Positions 48,804-61,000 of a stretch of DNA of 64,000 nt are shown here, piece by piece; positions within the stretch are counted from its first letter, which is position 1; each line of letters begins with the position of its first letter. The stretch comes from Dendrophyllia cribrosa (Eukaryota; Cnidaria; Anthozoa; Scleractinia; Dendrophylliidae): positions 35,312,605 through 35,376,604 of the forward strand of contig JAJLRJ010000005.1 in the NCBI GenBank assembly GCA_024195265.1. The letters run 5' to 3'. The position numbers were made by a program, and so were the translations under genes. A model generated the notes under the pieces. That model did no database searches. It saw only the letters and a list, made by a program, of their open reading frames with translations, and was not told the origin of the DNA.

Positions 48804-49013
48804 GTCAGGCTTCAAGTTTTGATCAAAATAAGAACAGGTTCGACACAGTAATGATTTGCAGGCTATAAATTTCCGAGTAATTAATTGCTGAAAGCCGGTA
48901 TTTTGTCGAAGAAGAAACTTCCACAGCATCACATGGCCTACCTATCCCGACATGCAATGATGATGCAATACAGATGTATTTCCCATAATACCTTTTGGAC
49001 TAAAAGGTTCAAA
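48804..49013. promoter_or_regulatory. Putative bidirectional promoter between IARS1 and NDUFA5
   Basis: The only non-coding DNA between two divergent start codons. No convincing TATA box is visible. The segment 48979-48992 reads TTTCCCATAATACC, close to the TTCCCA-AATGC core bound by ZNF143/Staf in many animal promoters of housekeeping genes. Part of the interval must be 5' leader for both transcripts. Sharing of the promoter is inferred from geometry only. Confidence 0.6.
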
Positions 49014-49037
49014 ATGGCGTCGAGTTACGTAAAAAAG
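49014..49037 (+). CDS. NDUFA5: NDUFA5 exon 1 (residues 1-8)
   Basis: MASSYVKK followed by donor GTAAGC. The frame is also open upstream to 48885, but that stretch overlaps the IARS1 leader and is not family-like. Confidence 0.87.
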
Positions 49038-52000
49038 GTAAGCAGATTGATTGTCTATGCATTTAGCTTGGATATTTTTTGTTTTGATTTATAATACAAA
49101 AAGAACATTTGCTACAAATCGTGAAACAGTTATTTATACGAAATGTAAATATTGGGCTTATATGTACGGGGACTAGAATTTGCGCTCATGATCAACATCA
49201 ATCATGTAGCTCCTTCTACTATCCATGCATAAACTTAAGCTTAAGCTTATTTAATTTGTTCTGTCTCAACTACTGCAGTTGTGTTTAATAAGCTTAATAT
49301 ATTTTATTGTGTCCTTTCACCAAAACGTTCTGTAATTTCTGTTATGCAAGAAGGCATAGATGGCTATGTACTGTTAGTACATGTACCAAAACGTTTAAAA
49401 GGGTGTTACGAAAACAGGCAGGTACAAAAGTCGGAACGGATCAACTCGGATCGGATCGGACCGGATCCAGTCCGGGTCGGATCAACTCGGATCGACCCGG
49501 ATCGACTCGGATCATAAAAAAAAAAAATGAAATGAGAAAAAATAAAAACTTTACCCAATTGAAGGTCAAAATTCCTCTCAGAAAAAGGCCAAATCAAGTA
49601 AGCTTTGCAACATTTAGAGCTCCATGGCGTTCTCCGTGGCGTTCACCCGCCATTTTGTTTACTTGTGCCAGTTCCTCTCGGATCGTGGTTTCGTTACACG
49701 CTCCATCGATCGACAATATAAACATGGACCCAGCTAGCTAGCTGAAGGCGAGGTGAGGTAAAATCTAGGACATCTTTCTCAATGAAAATGTTTAATTTAA
49801 AGAAAATTATAGTTTCTGTAACTCAGAATGTTCATATTGTTTTATTTTTACAGCAGGCGATGTACTGTTGCTTTTTGTCACAAGTTTATAGAATTCGTGG
49901 TTGCGTAGCGAAAAGGAAGTTTCTTTACCGTCGAACTAACCCTGAGTCGACATGAATTTATTTATGGTGGGAGTATCGAGGTGGAAACCATGTTTAAGTC
50001 ACTTTTGACTCGTCTTCAGCTGGGTTTATATGATCGATGACATCGATCGATAGAGCGTGTAACGAAACCACGAGTTCGTAACCTGATCCGAGAGAAACTG
50101 GCACTAAAAACAAAATGGCGGGTGAACGCCACGGAGCTCTAAACTTAACGTTGCAAAGCTTACTTGATTTGGACTATTTCTGAGAGAAATTTTAACCTAC
50201 AATTGGGTAAAAATTTTTAATTTTTTTTTATTTCATTCTTTTTTTATGATCCGAGTCGATCCGACCCGGACTGGATCCGAGTTGATCCGACCCGGATTGG
50301 ATCCGGTCCGATCCGATCCGAGTTGATCCGTTCCGACTTTTGTACCTGCCTTTACGAAAACTGAGACCTCGAAAACACTAAGACCTAATGTACCAGTCAA
50401 ATCCAATAGCGCACATCCCCCCCCCCCCCCCCCCCCCCCCCCCGGGCATACCCCAGGCATTTGACGAGAGGTTAGCTTCGCATAGTGGGGCATTTGCACA
50501 GGGTCCAGAGGAGTTCTATTTGATCGTACTAGACGCTATTTTCTTCGAATCGTCGCGGTCTTGAAAGTTTAACTGATTGCGTTACACAAAATATGTACCC
50601 GGCGTGGGCCAAATTACTAAGGGCGCAATTGTCTTCGGAAAGCGAAGCTTTTCGAACAAGGCACAAGGAACAATGCGGCACGAAGTGCCGAGAGAAAACT
50701 GGAAAGGAAAGGGAGGAAACTTGTACCATGTGACGAGTTCGATGTGAACCGCATCATCTGGTGACAAAAACTAAGACCCATCTTAGTTTTTGCAATTACG
50801 AATACTAAGACTCTAAAATCTAAACCATTGATTTCATGTGAAGTCAAATTATGAGCCCTCAAAGACTAATCCATCACATTATCATCCGTCCGGTGCGTTT
50901 CTTTCAAATTTAAAGTTATATTTACAAGTAAATTTAGGGGGTCTTAGTTTTCGTGATTACTAAAACTAAGACCCCCCCCCCCCCCTAAATTTATTAGTCG
51001 GCTGTGCCTTAGATAATGTTAAGCGGGTTGTTTTGACTTTTTCACCAGTACAACCAGTTGATGGCACTGTAACTACAATGGAAGATTAATATTTTCCAGT
51101 GAGACTTTCTTGCAATTTCTAGGGGCAGCTTTCAAGCCAACCAAAATAAATTCAACATGTCCATTTCACACTGCAAACCCAATTGTGCATAACCTGAATA
51201 TGTGATGCCTCAACCAGAAACTGAGCATTAATTTGTTAGAAAATTAGAGTGGGGGTGGGGGGGGGGGGGGGGGGGGAAGTGAATGGATGCTAAAATCACA
51301 GCCTTGATTAAGGCAAACTTTAAGCTTCTACAAGTTGAATAGCTTTGCTCGCCCGCTTGACTATCCAGAGAGGGACTGCTAGCAGTCTAGTTTTTCTTTA
51401 GTGACATTCATGTATTTGACTCTTTCCTTTATTCCTTGGAGCTCTCTAATTAGCCCGCCTTGATTAATTGCCTCCCCTTGAATAATCGCCCCATATTGGA
51501 GTGAGCAAACTTAATAATTGCCCATGGCTATTATTTTTTGGAAGAAATACGGCATTAGTTAGCTTATATATTCAGGTGCGGATCCAGGGAAGCCCCCCCC
51601 CCCCCCCCCCCACTCCCACCTTCTATCCCCCGACCCCTTTGTCTCAGCAAAAAATAACAATAAATAATAATAATTTTCACTTCAATTGTAAAGATGACAG
51701 AACATTTCACCTGGGTTGATCTATGAAGCATTAATATTGCAGGCCTGTTTGAAGTATGAGCGCATGGGTTACAGTACATGCGATTGAGTCAAATTCACTC
51801 AAATAATAGAAACATTTCACAGCATCTGTTTGGCACTGTCCAGTAATAAGGTTGCATTTCCAATAGTTAAATTTTGTAACATAATTATAACCTTGTCATC
51901 TCTGGTTTTGCATATTTTCCAGTAAATTTTTATGTCTAAAGACCTGAAGTTTTATACAGGACAACAAAATGTCTAACATGTTTGATCATGTGCCAGTAGG

Positions 52001-55000
52001 ATAGCAAACACGTAAGAGTGACCAATAATGTGTACTACTACCTTACCTTTAATTTGCAGACAACGGCATTGGTTGGCTTGACAGTTTCTAAAGCGCCAAG
52101 AAAGGTAATTATTATTGCATACTACATCTATTACATCTGGTGTCCTGTGCTGGTGTTGGGAAACCTGTGTCTTACAGCCAGGAAACTTTGAGATTTTTGG
52201 TGGGTCCGTTTTTTTTTCAGGAGCACATCTCGGCCAGAAACTGGTACCTGCTCCTGGTCCCGTTTTTGTGTGCAATGTCATGCTCAATTCAAGTGTTATG
52301 ACTTCTTGCTGTCACTTCTGTTCAAAAAGGGCACTTTTTGTGTAGCACACAAAAGCCACTCTACGCTTTTCAGCGGCAGGAAAAGTTGGGAATTGAACTC
52401 TTTTTATCATATTTTTTTATGGCAGGTGAAATGAATCCTGGCAGAGGTTTGACAACAAAATTGGCCATGAACATTTCAGGGTGACGATGTTGTTTACATA
52501 ATATGGCCGATCTATAAATAGGATGGTTCATTATATGTCAACTGATATGTACCGCATAAAAGAAATATTATTCTTTTTAACAATAGAAAAAGCTATACAA
52601 TTGACCGATCTGTGTCATACAATTTCTTTTTTGTTTGGATCCAACAATCATCCTTGATCGTGGCTTATACATACATGTGCCTGTTGTCATTGCTGTTTGC
52701 AGCCATTAAAATATAAACGGCTGCATCACAGTGTTCTTTAGTTTGTTTATCAATGCTAGGATCTCACTCTAGTGTAAGTTTGTGTTATTGTACTGAATGA
52801 AATTTGATGTGTTTCATTTCTTTAAGATTTTGGTCAGATTTATTGAAAATCAAATACAAACAGAAAAGGGGTGCATGTACTCAAAAAACTTTATATGTTA
52901 CATCACTGTAAAAAAGGTGATACAGCTTTCACGCTGTATCTTTTTGTATCACAAGCTCAATAAAAATTATTATAATACAGATTTTTGAGAAACCACTAAA
53001 AGCAAAATGTTTCATAGTTAATTGCACTCTCAAATGGAAGCTAACCAGGCAAAAAAAAAAAACACTTAGCAAGGCATATTGAAATCTATACTACATTGTA
53101 TTTCTTTCAGCTGCTAGCAAACATGTCAAATGCACCCTTTTAGAGTGCAATTACTACTAGTTTAAAACTAATAATAACATAGCTTGCTTGAGCTCTTATT
53201 CATGAGATATACTCATGCAGAGTGACCAAAAGTAAAAGATCATTTCATTTCACCCCAGGCATTTGTTCTGAAGTGAGAAAAATGAAAAAGAAAACTCTCA
53301 TCGAGTCGATCATTCAAACCCCTTCCTATTGTGTTGAGTCAATCATTCAAACCCCTTCCTATTTTGTTGAGTAAATCATTCAAACCCCTTCCTATTGTGT
53401 TGAATCGATCATTCAAACCCCTTCCTATTGTGTTGAGTCAATCATTTAAACCCCTGCCTATTGTGTTGAGTCAATCATTCAAACCCCTTCCTATTGTGTT
53501 GAATCAATCATTCAAACCCCTTCCTATTGTGTTGAGTCAATCATTCAAACCCCTTCCTATTGTGTCAGGGCTGCAAATAACAGCCGGGCAGGCGCCGGTC
53601 ATGTTGTCCGGCCAAACATGTTTTTGCTCGGACACAACCCGTTTTTGGCCGGTCACATTGGAACAGTCGTAACTCTTGCAATAGTGAACCCAGATTGCAC
53701 AATAAACCTTTGTTGCGCTCGCTGTCTTTCTTCCACTTAGAATACTTGAAAGACAACCTTATTCTTCCACTTTTTGTGTTTTACGCTCCATTTTTGATTT
53801 GCGTCGAGTGATGCAATCACTAGAAAGCTTAGTAACCAAGCACGTTTTGTAGGGTGTGCCGGAAGTGACATGGTTTGTTCTTTTTAATTTTTTTTACAAA
53901 CGTTATGGACCTTAAGAGAACACTTTGGGAGGTTGCTTTCTTTACATGTAGTTTTAAGTAGAAAGCTAACCCCTAAAAGACAACACAAAAAATTGTAATT
54001 TGATATTAGGATATAGAAAATATAACGTGAACCTTGAGGCTTCTGTAGATTTCTGTACGCTACCTTTCACGTAAGAAAACTATTTAACTAATGGCAAAGT
54101 GTTCTGGCAAGCGGCAAGACAAGTAAAAAGGCTAAAAATTATTTTTAGCCAAATGCCAAATGGTACTGCTCTACTCTGCCTTTTATTTTAAAGTTACACT
54201 TGTGAATTTTTGTTAGAGTAAAAGGATGGTCGGATTCTCCAGGTATTGAGGCTTTTGTTCGCTTTTCGCACTTTGCAACAAATGCTACGCGGGGTATTGT
54301 CGGTGCAGCGAGATTATCCTTCGTGAGGGTGCTTTCCGATCAATCAATCAATCAATCAATCGATCAATCAATCACTTTACTTAAGATCTAGCCGAAGGTA
54401 AAACCCTCTACTAAGTGGGAACACTTAAAGTAAACAAAGTAACGGAAGACACAATGATTTGCGGTCGCGACAGGACTTGATGACATCGTGGAAAATTGGA
54501 ACTACCGGGAATTTCTCAACCACTAATTTGTCATGATCTTTTGGAAAGAGTTTTCAATACAAAAGGGAAAAGCTTCATTGCTACTGATAATTTTCACACC
54601 TTCTGGACAAATGATAGAACGTCAATGAGGTACACGTACTTCTCCTGTAGAGAGCTTTGTCTCACTATTGACGTTCTTATCGACAACATCTTCGTTCGTT
54701 TTGGAAGCTCTGTTTTCCGGCAGGTTATAGGTATACCAATGGGCACCAACAGTGCACCTTTATTGGCTGATCTCTTCCTTCATACCTTCAAGTACGATTT
54801 CATGGTCAAAACAATGAAACAGGACATTATAAAAGCCGTCCAGTTCAGCAACACCTTTCGGTACATAGACGATTTATTCAGTATTAACAATGTGGACTTT
54901 GAAAATTACATCAGCGCAATTTACCCATCAGAATTAGAACTTAAGGACACTTCCACATCATCTACTGAAGTGTGTTATCTCGACACGAATATCAAGACTA

Positions 55001-58000
55001 GAGACATAAACACACCTTTCCGTATCAGCATCTATGATAAGAGAGATGACTTTGCATTCCGGATTGTCAACTTTCCTCATATGGACAGTAACATTCCTGC
55101 CAATCCAGCTTACGGTGTTTTCATATCTCAACTAGTGAGATATGCTAGAATTTGCACGTCCAAAGTTGACTTCATACACCTTATTCCAAAATGGCGGCCA
55201 ATTTAATATTCTTTTATATGCATGTTAATTAGCCCTCTTCGCCTCATTTTCACTTGAAAATTCTTTTGTATTTTGCACATGCTGACGAGGCCAAGAGGGC
55301 TAATTTACATGGATATAAAAGAATAATAAAATGGCCGCCATTTTGGAATAAGGTGTATAGATAGACTCAGCCGTTATTTGCAGCCCTGTTGTGTTGAGTC
55401 GATCATTTAAACCCCTTCCTATTGTGTTGAGTCAATCATTCAAACCCCTTCCTATTGTGTTGAGTCAATCATTCAAACCCCTTCCTTTTGTGTTGAGTCA
55501 ATCATTCAAACCCCTTCCTATTTTGTTGAGTCAATCATTCAAACCCCCAATTGTGTTGAGTCAATCATTCAAACCCCTTCCTATTGTGTTGAGTCAATCA
55601 TTCAAACCCCCTATTGTGTTGAGTCAATCATTCAAACCCCTTCCTATTTTGTTGAGTGGGTACTCTACACATCAGGGAGTTTTCTTTCATTATCATCAAA
55701 TCAGCATAATCCATTAACCTTGCACTATTTATCATAATTGAGTAACTTAGTGCATAAAGTGCCAATGCCAATTTTTTAGTTGTTGTCATTGGATAATGTT
55801 TTACACTGAATCGGAGGCCGCAAAGTCATGCAAAAAATGATGCAAATCCTACCAAAACCTAACGAGCGGATCTGTACGGATAGTTCAGGGTTGTTTCTCA
55901 GAAAATAGTGCTATTTTGTCTTCGCTGTTGCTGTTGTTGAGTTGAGAAATCGGGAGGAAATGGTAGTGGACATCACAGCATGCCACTGGTGGAGCTAGAC
56001 ATGGGCGGCTTTAGGGAGAATGCGTACAATAATACTAGCGCCATGGGGACTCATGACAGAATCCAGCAACTGAAAAGAAAAGTTCCGCCTTAACATGTTT
56101 TTTCTAACAGTAATACCACGTACCGGCTGCCCAGAATGTTCTCCATGTTCCAGGCAAGGTATCCTACAGTCAATTTCATGCCTGGTCTTTGCAACTTTGC
56201 ATTGTCAACGACTGCAACCACTTGTCAATTCTCTATCGCAAGAAACAGTGTTTAACTATGAGAAAACTTCTGAAAAACCTGCCTTGAACGTTCACCACTT
56301 CACTCTCAAGAAAAGTTTACGCATACACCAGAAGTTTATGCATATGGTGGAACTTTACGCATACGGCGGAAGTTGATGATGATATTCTGATCAAGTACAC
56401 TGAAAGCTAAAATATTGTGTCCAACAGACAACAATACAAAGAATCGTTGGGCTCAGGATATACTATTTCGCATACATGAACAGCCGACCACTCTCTCAAA
56501 GTGCCCTCTAAACTTCGCAACTACGAACTACAAATGACCAAAAATCTGACATGGGCTCATTATGCACCAAGTCCTTCTAACAGTTATTTGCCTTGATTTT
56601 GGTTATTTTTTAATGGTTAAGATCATGATTTTGTAGCGATCATTTATGACCATGCAATGTTGTAATACTTTGATCATAAATTAAAGGGACACTGTCCCGC
56701 CGCTGAAATAGCAAAATTTATCTTAACTTGTTTCCATGTTATAATGTCAGATACCACCAAATATACAACTCAATTGGATAAAAATATTCTATAGAGCAAA
56801 ACAAAAGCAGTAGTTTGGAGCTAAAGTGCAGGATTGCAAGGATCAAAGTGGATTACAGTTCATGACAAACACGTTATTTCAGCCGGGACAGTGTCCCTTT
56901 AAAGACTGTGGACTTCAAAAGTGATTAACCACACTTTGTACAAATAATTTCACTTGTAGTAATAGTGAACCATGGCAAGGTCAAGTTAATTACTTGTACC
57001 CCTATGTCTCTACTTTTAAAGGCCCTCACAAAATTGTATAAGGATACATTGGAGGTGCTAGGAAGCATGCCACAAAGTGCTCAATACCGATTACATACAG
57101 AACAGATCACAAAACAGAGACTAGGTCTTGTGGAACAAGTAAGTTTAAAGTTAATGTTATTTAGATTATTAACCAGGACTGGTGTTTGTGTTTAACAGGT
57201 GTTAACTTGAGGAATGAGTTTGAATTTTGTGGGTTTGCTGCAAGAATAAACATGCTCAGTAACATTCCTATTTCTATTTTTTTTCACTTTTTACTTCTTG
57301 AAACCAAAATAATTTATAGGCAAGTTGAATCTTTTCTTCATTATCTTCTTCCTCTCTGTTTGAGCTATTAGGATTGAAAAGCGGAATTATAATTTATTCT
57401 TTGCTCATTATAAGTTACATGAATTATTGTCTCTGTCACTGTTGATTGACAAATGAGCCCTGGTCTTCCTTGCACAGGTCCCTTGTATATTGTAGCATGA
57501 CTTTAGGTTCAGGTAAATTCTAATTTCAAGGGGGTAAATATTTCAAAGGTATACAGCATAATTTTGATTTTCCAAATTTTATTTTTGGCCTGCTGAGCTA
57601 CAAAACCTGCATTTTCTTTTAGGAGAGTGACATACCAACATTGGAGGAGAAACTTGGAGCTGGTCAAATTGAAGAAGTCATTAAACAGGTAACGAAACAC
57701 TGAAAAAAAATGAAATTGCCTACTATCTTCTAGAAATATGATTAAGTGTATAAAATTATGCTCTAAAGTTTACTAGTACCAGTTCCCTTAATATTGGCTG
57801 AGTAGGGAATGGTTGAGAATTCTTTTTTCAGTTTAAATTTACCGCGCGCCGCCATGTTTTCTTTATGGTCATTTATGACGTCATTGCATTGTCGAAGATG
57901 TCATGACAATATAGAGTTTAAATTTAAAGTTGAATTTGCAGAGCTTTCTTCGAGCGCCTATTTCAGTTGCCAAACCCTAAAAATGACATAGTTTGGGGCT

Positions 58001-61000
58001 CACAGGAAAGCCAAGTTCCCCAGCCTATCAAGTTAAAAAAAGTGCCAAGTGGATGGTTTGGGAAGCAATGACCGGCCGTGGTTTAACCAACCTTCACTTC
58101 ATTCCCCAAGGCCAAACGCTAAATTCTGACTGCTATGTGAATAAGATATTGGAGAAAGAAGTCAGACCTATACTGTCACGGCGATCGAATACCCAAGATC
58201 CTACAAAAACGAAGCTTTTCAGTGCGAATAGAAACATGACATTCATACAAGACGGCGCTCCTGCACACACAGCCAAGGCCATTCAGATATGGTGTCAACA
58301 GAACCTGCCAAATTTCATATAAAAGGACGAATGGCCAGCCAATTCATCCGACCTGAACCCAATAGAAAATGTTTAGAGTATCTTGGACAAGTCCACTTAC
58401 AGAGATCCACCGCCGAAGACAATGAAAGCAATAAAGAGGCGCCTCCATTCTGCTTGGCGAAATGTATCCGTAGATACATTGCAGGCACTCTCTCACTCTA
58501 TGCCCAAGCGCATAAAAAGCGTAATAAAGAACAAGGGCGGCCATTCTGGCTATTGATTTTACACATTCACAGACTGCAATGAACTATTTAATCATATGTA
58601 ATACTTGTCAAGCTACTGTTTTGTAAAACTTGGTTTTTGGCCCCATTAAAAAGTGCACATACTTTGATCCCCCCTGTAATTCAATAACATGACTCTATTA
58701 AACTCACCTCTGGTGTATTCTTTTGTCCTTTGGGGTATTTCAAGCTGTTTTGGGTTGTTTTGTCACCACTGTTATTCCTGTCATAAGACGGAGTCAAAGC
58801 AAAACACAGTTTGAGACTGACTTCCACTCGGTGGTGGCTTGCGTCCCAAAAATCCATCCGATCAACGATTTTTCCAGCCAAAATTAAAGCACTATGTCCG
58901 ATCAACCAATGGCGTAGCGAGGCCACACCACGGGAGATAAACAGATGTGAGGTCGACATGGTCCTTGTCAGGCCTCGTTGTCTAACACCAGGGATTTGCT
59001 GTCAAACTTTTGCCGCCAAAAACTCTCCCTCTTTTAAGCGTTTCTTCTTTTCATCTTCTCATCCTTAAGCTGATCAGACAAGCAACTCTTCTCTTGAGAA
59101 AAACCACTTATTACATTTGAGGTCCTGCTTGTTGAATGAACTTTGATAGAATTTTTGGTTTAAACTAATAGAGAATATATTTTGATGTTAACAGCCTCAA
59201 AGAAAACCCCACAAAATATTCAAATTAACGTCTGTTTATCTCCGGTGGCATGGCCTTGCTACGCCATTGGTTGATCGATACAAAGGAGCTATTCAATTCA
59301 CTTTAGTGGGGATGGGGCAAGGACTGAACAATAATGACCTCTTCCACCCTAGGTAGAGAGAAATTTGATCTCGGACCCAATGCTCTCCAACGGTCGTGAG
59401 TGAGCAATCCATCACAGGCACGCATCCAAAGAAGCGATTTTGGATTCGGTGGCAGAAAATGCTCATTTTCAGCATAATGTTCGATGATTTTCAGAAACCA
59501 GACATGTTTTATGGTGGAAGGGACATAGTGCTTTAACCACCTCCAAGTGGAAGTCGGTCTCAATCCAAGTGTTTTGCTTTGACTCCATCTTATGAAGGGA
59601 ATAAAATGGCTGCCATGTAACCCAATACCGCTTTCTTTGAAGGGTCACCTCCTGTCTCATACACCGCTAATAAATAATCCTGTTGCTTTCTCGCGATGTG
59701 AGCTTGGGCTGCCTGTGGTGTTTGCACACATAAACGAAATGTTTTCTCTTGAATAACATTTAAATGAGGAGTATAGATCGCGTGCACTAGAAGGTACCAC
59801 TGATAATGGTTACCACCATTTTTTACTTTTGACAGCTATTTGTAAAAGCTTCTTAATACAACCTATGAAATGAAAAAAAAAAAAACAGTCAATGGATTCT
59901 TCTGTGTCACGGTAAATCTTCGATTGTGGAGCAATCACACTTAACTGGCTATGCTTTAAATTCTTAATTTTATTTTCTTATGTATCCTTATAGCCCAGTT
60001 TCACTTTAAGACAAGATTAAAAAAAAATGGCTCTAATAGAACAATTTTAGATTTATCTCTCAGCTTTTGTAGTCTTCATGCACAACATAAAAACTTTATT
60101 AATTTTTTCCCTTATGAGGAAAAATTTAGGACACATTGATGCAGTACAACTTACCTCTATTCATCATGCTCTTTCAGTTAAGCATAAAATAGACAAAATT
60201 AAACTAGTTGAAACTTATTTTTGGATTATACATGTAGATGCTTATAAGCCAATTTAATGGAACTTATAGTGAATCCAATCTTTTGTGACGAGATTTTTTA
60301 TGTAATAATAGGACTTTGAAGTTTGCTGTCATGTTTGGGACACCTCCATACATTTTTACTAAAAATAAATGACTAGAATACTCATTCGCCTAAAACTCTG
60401 GAATTAAATGCTCTTTCACTTCAAAATTTGGCCCAGATGTGTAGTTTTAAACTCTCTACAATTCTATAAACATTTTCGAAATCTGTTTTCAATGTTTCTG
60501 AATCTAGATATGTCACTGTAAGTGCAAACCAAGAATTGTTTGATACCATTCATGCTGTTCTTGTTTATTTCTATGGTATTATTGAACAAGAGGCTCCAAG
60601 TAGCCTAGTATACACATGCGCATGCATAAGCAAGTATCATAGTATATTTTAAACAAGATAAGAAGATGTCAGACACGGAGAAGAGTTACTCCTTTTATTC
60701 AGTCACTGTTCCTGCAAACCATGTTGTTACTATTGGATGTTTTACAAAATTAATGAAGACTGTACCACAAGGAAGCCAGTGATTCTTCTGTATGTTATAT
60801 ATACCTCACCTGAACATTAGCAATTTAATGAGGGTTGTAGGAGACGGTGATGTGACACTTCAGTAACACTGTTTTGCTAAATGTTATTGTTTAGTATGGG
60901 AAGAGAGAGTAGCTCAAGTCAAGAAACTGGAAGTGTATAATATGACATTTGAAGCTATGAACCTGAAGTGCACAATTATGACACAAATAATTTATTATAA

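Larger units (their letters stand above)
53566..55388. mobile_element. hAT-like element inserted in the 33-bp minisatellite
   Basis: CAGGGCTGCAAATAAC at 53566 and GTTATTTGCAGCCCTG ending at 55388 are inverted ends. TTGTGT on both sides (53560-53565, 55389-55394) is a 6-bp duplication of the repeat unit. It contains a reverse transcriptase fragment and a small MITE; no transposase recognised. Confidence 0.8.

Noticed and set aside
48885..49094. Longer N-terminus for NDUFA5 starting at 48885
   Set aside because: The extra 43 residues overlap the IARS1 leader and exceed the usual protein length; the ATG at 49014 gives the family-typical 116 residues.
51973..52287. 104-codon minus frame
   Set aside because: Antisense to NDUFA5 exon 2 and a dispersed repeat; no family similarity.
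54496..55206. Retroviral or LTR-retrotransposon pol
   Set aside because: The GIPMGTNSAPL and YIDD context and the lack of protease, RNase H or LTRs fit a Penelope-like element.
53331..55717. Two open frames with SFKPLPIVL repeats
   Set aside because: 33-bp minisatellite artefacts on either side of an inserted element.
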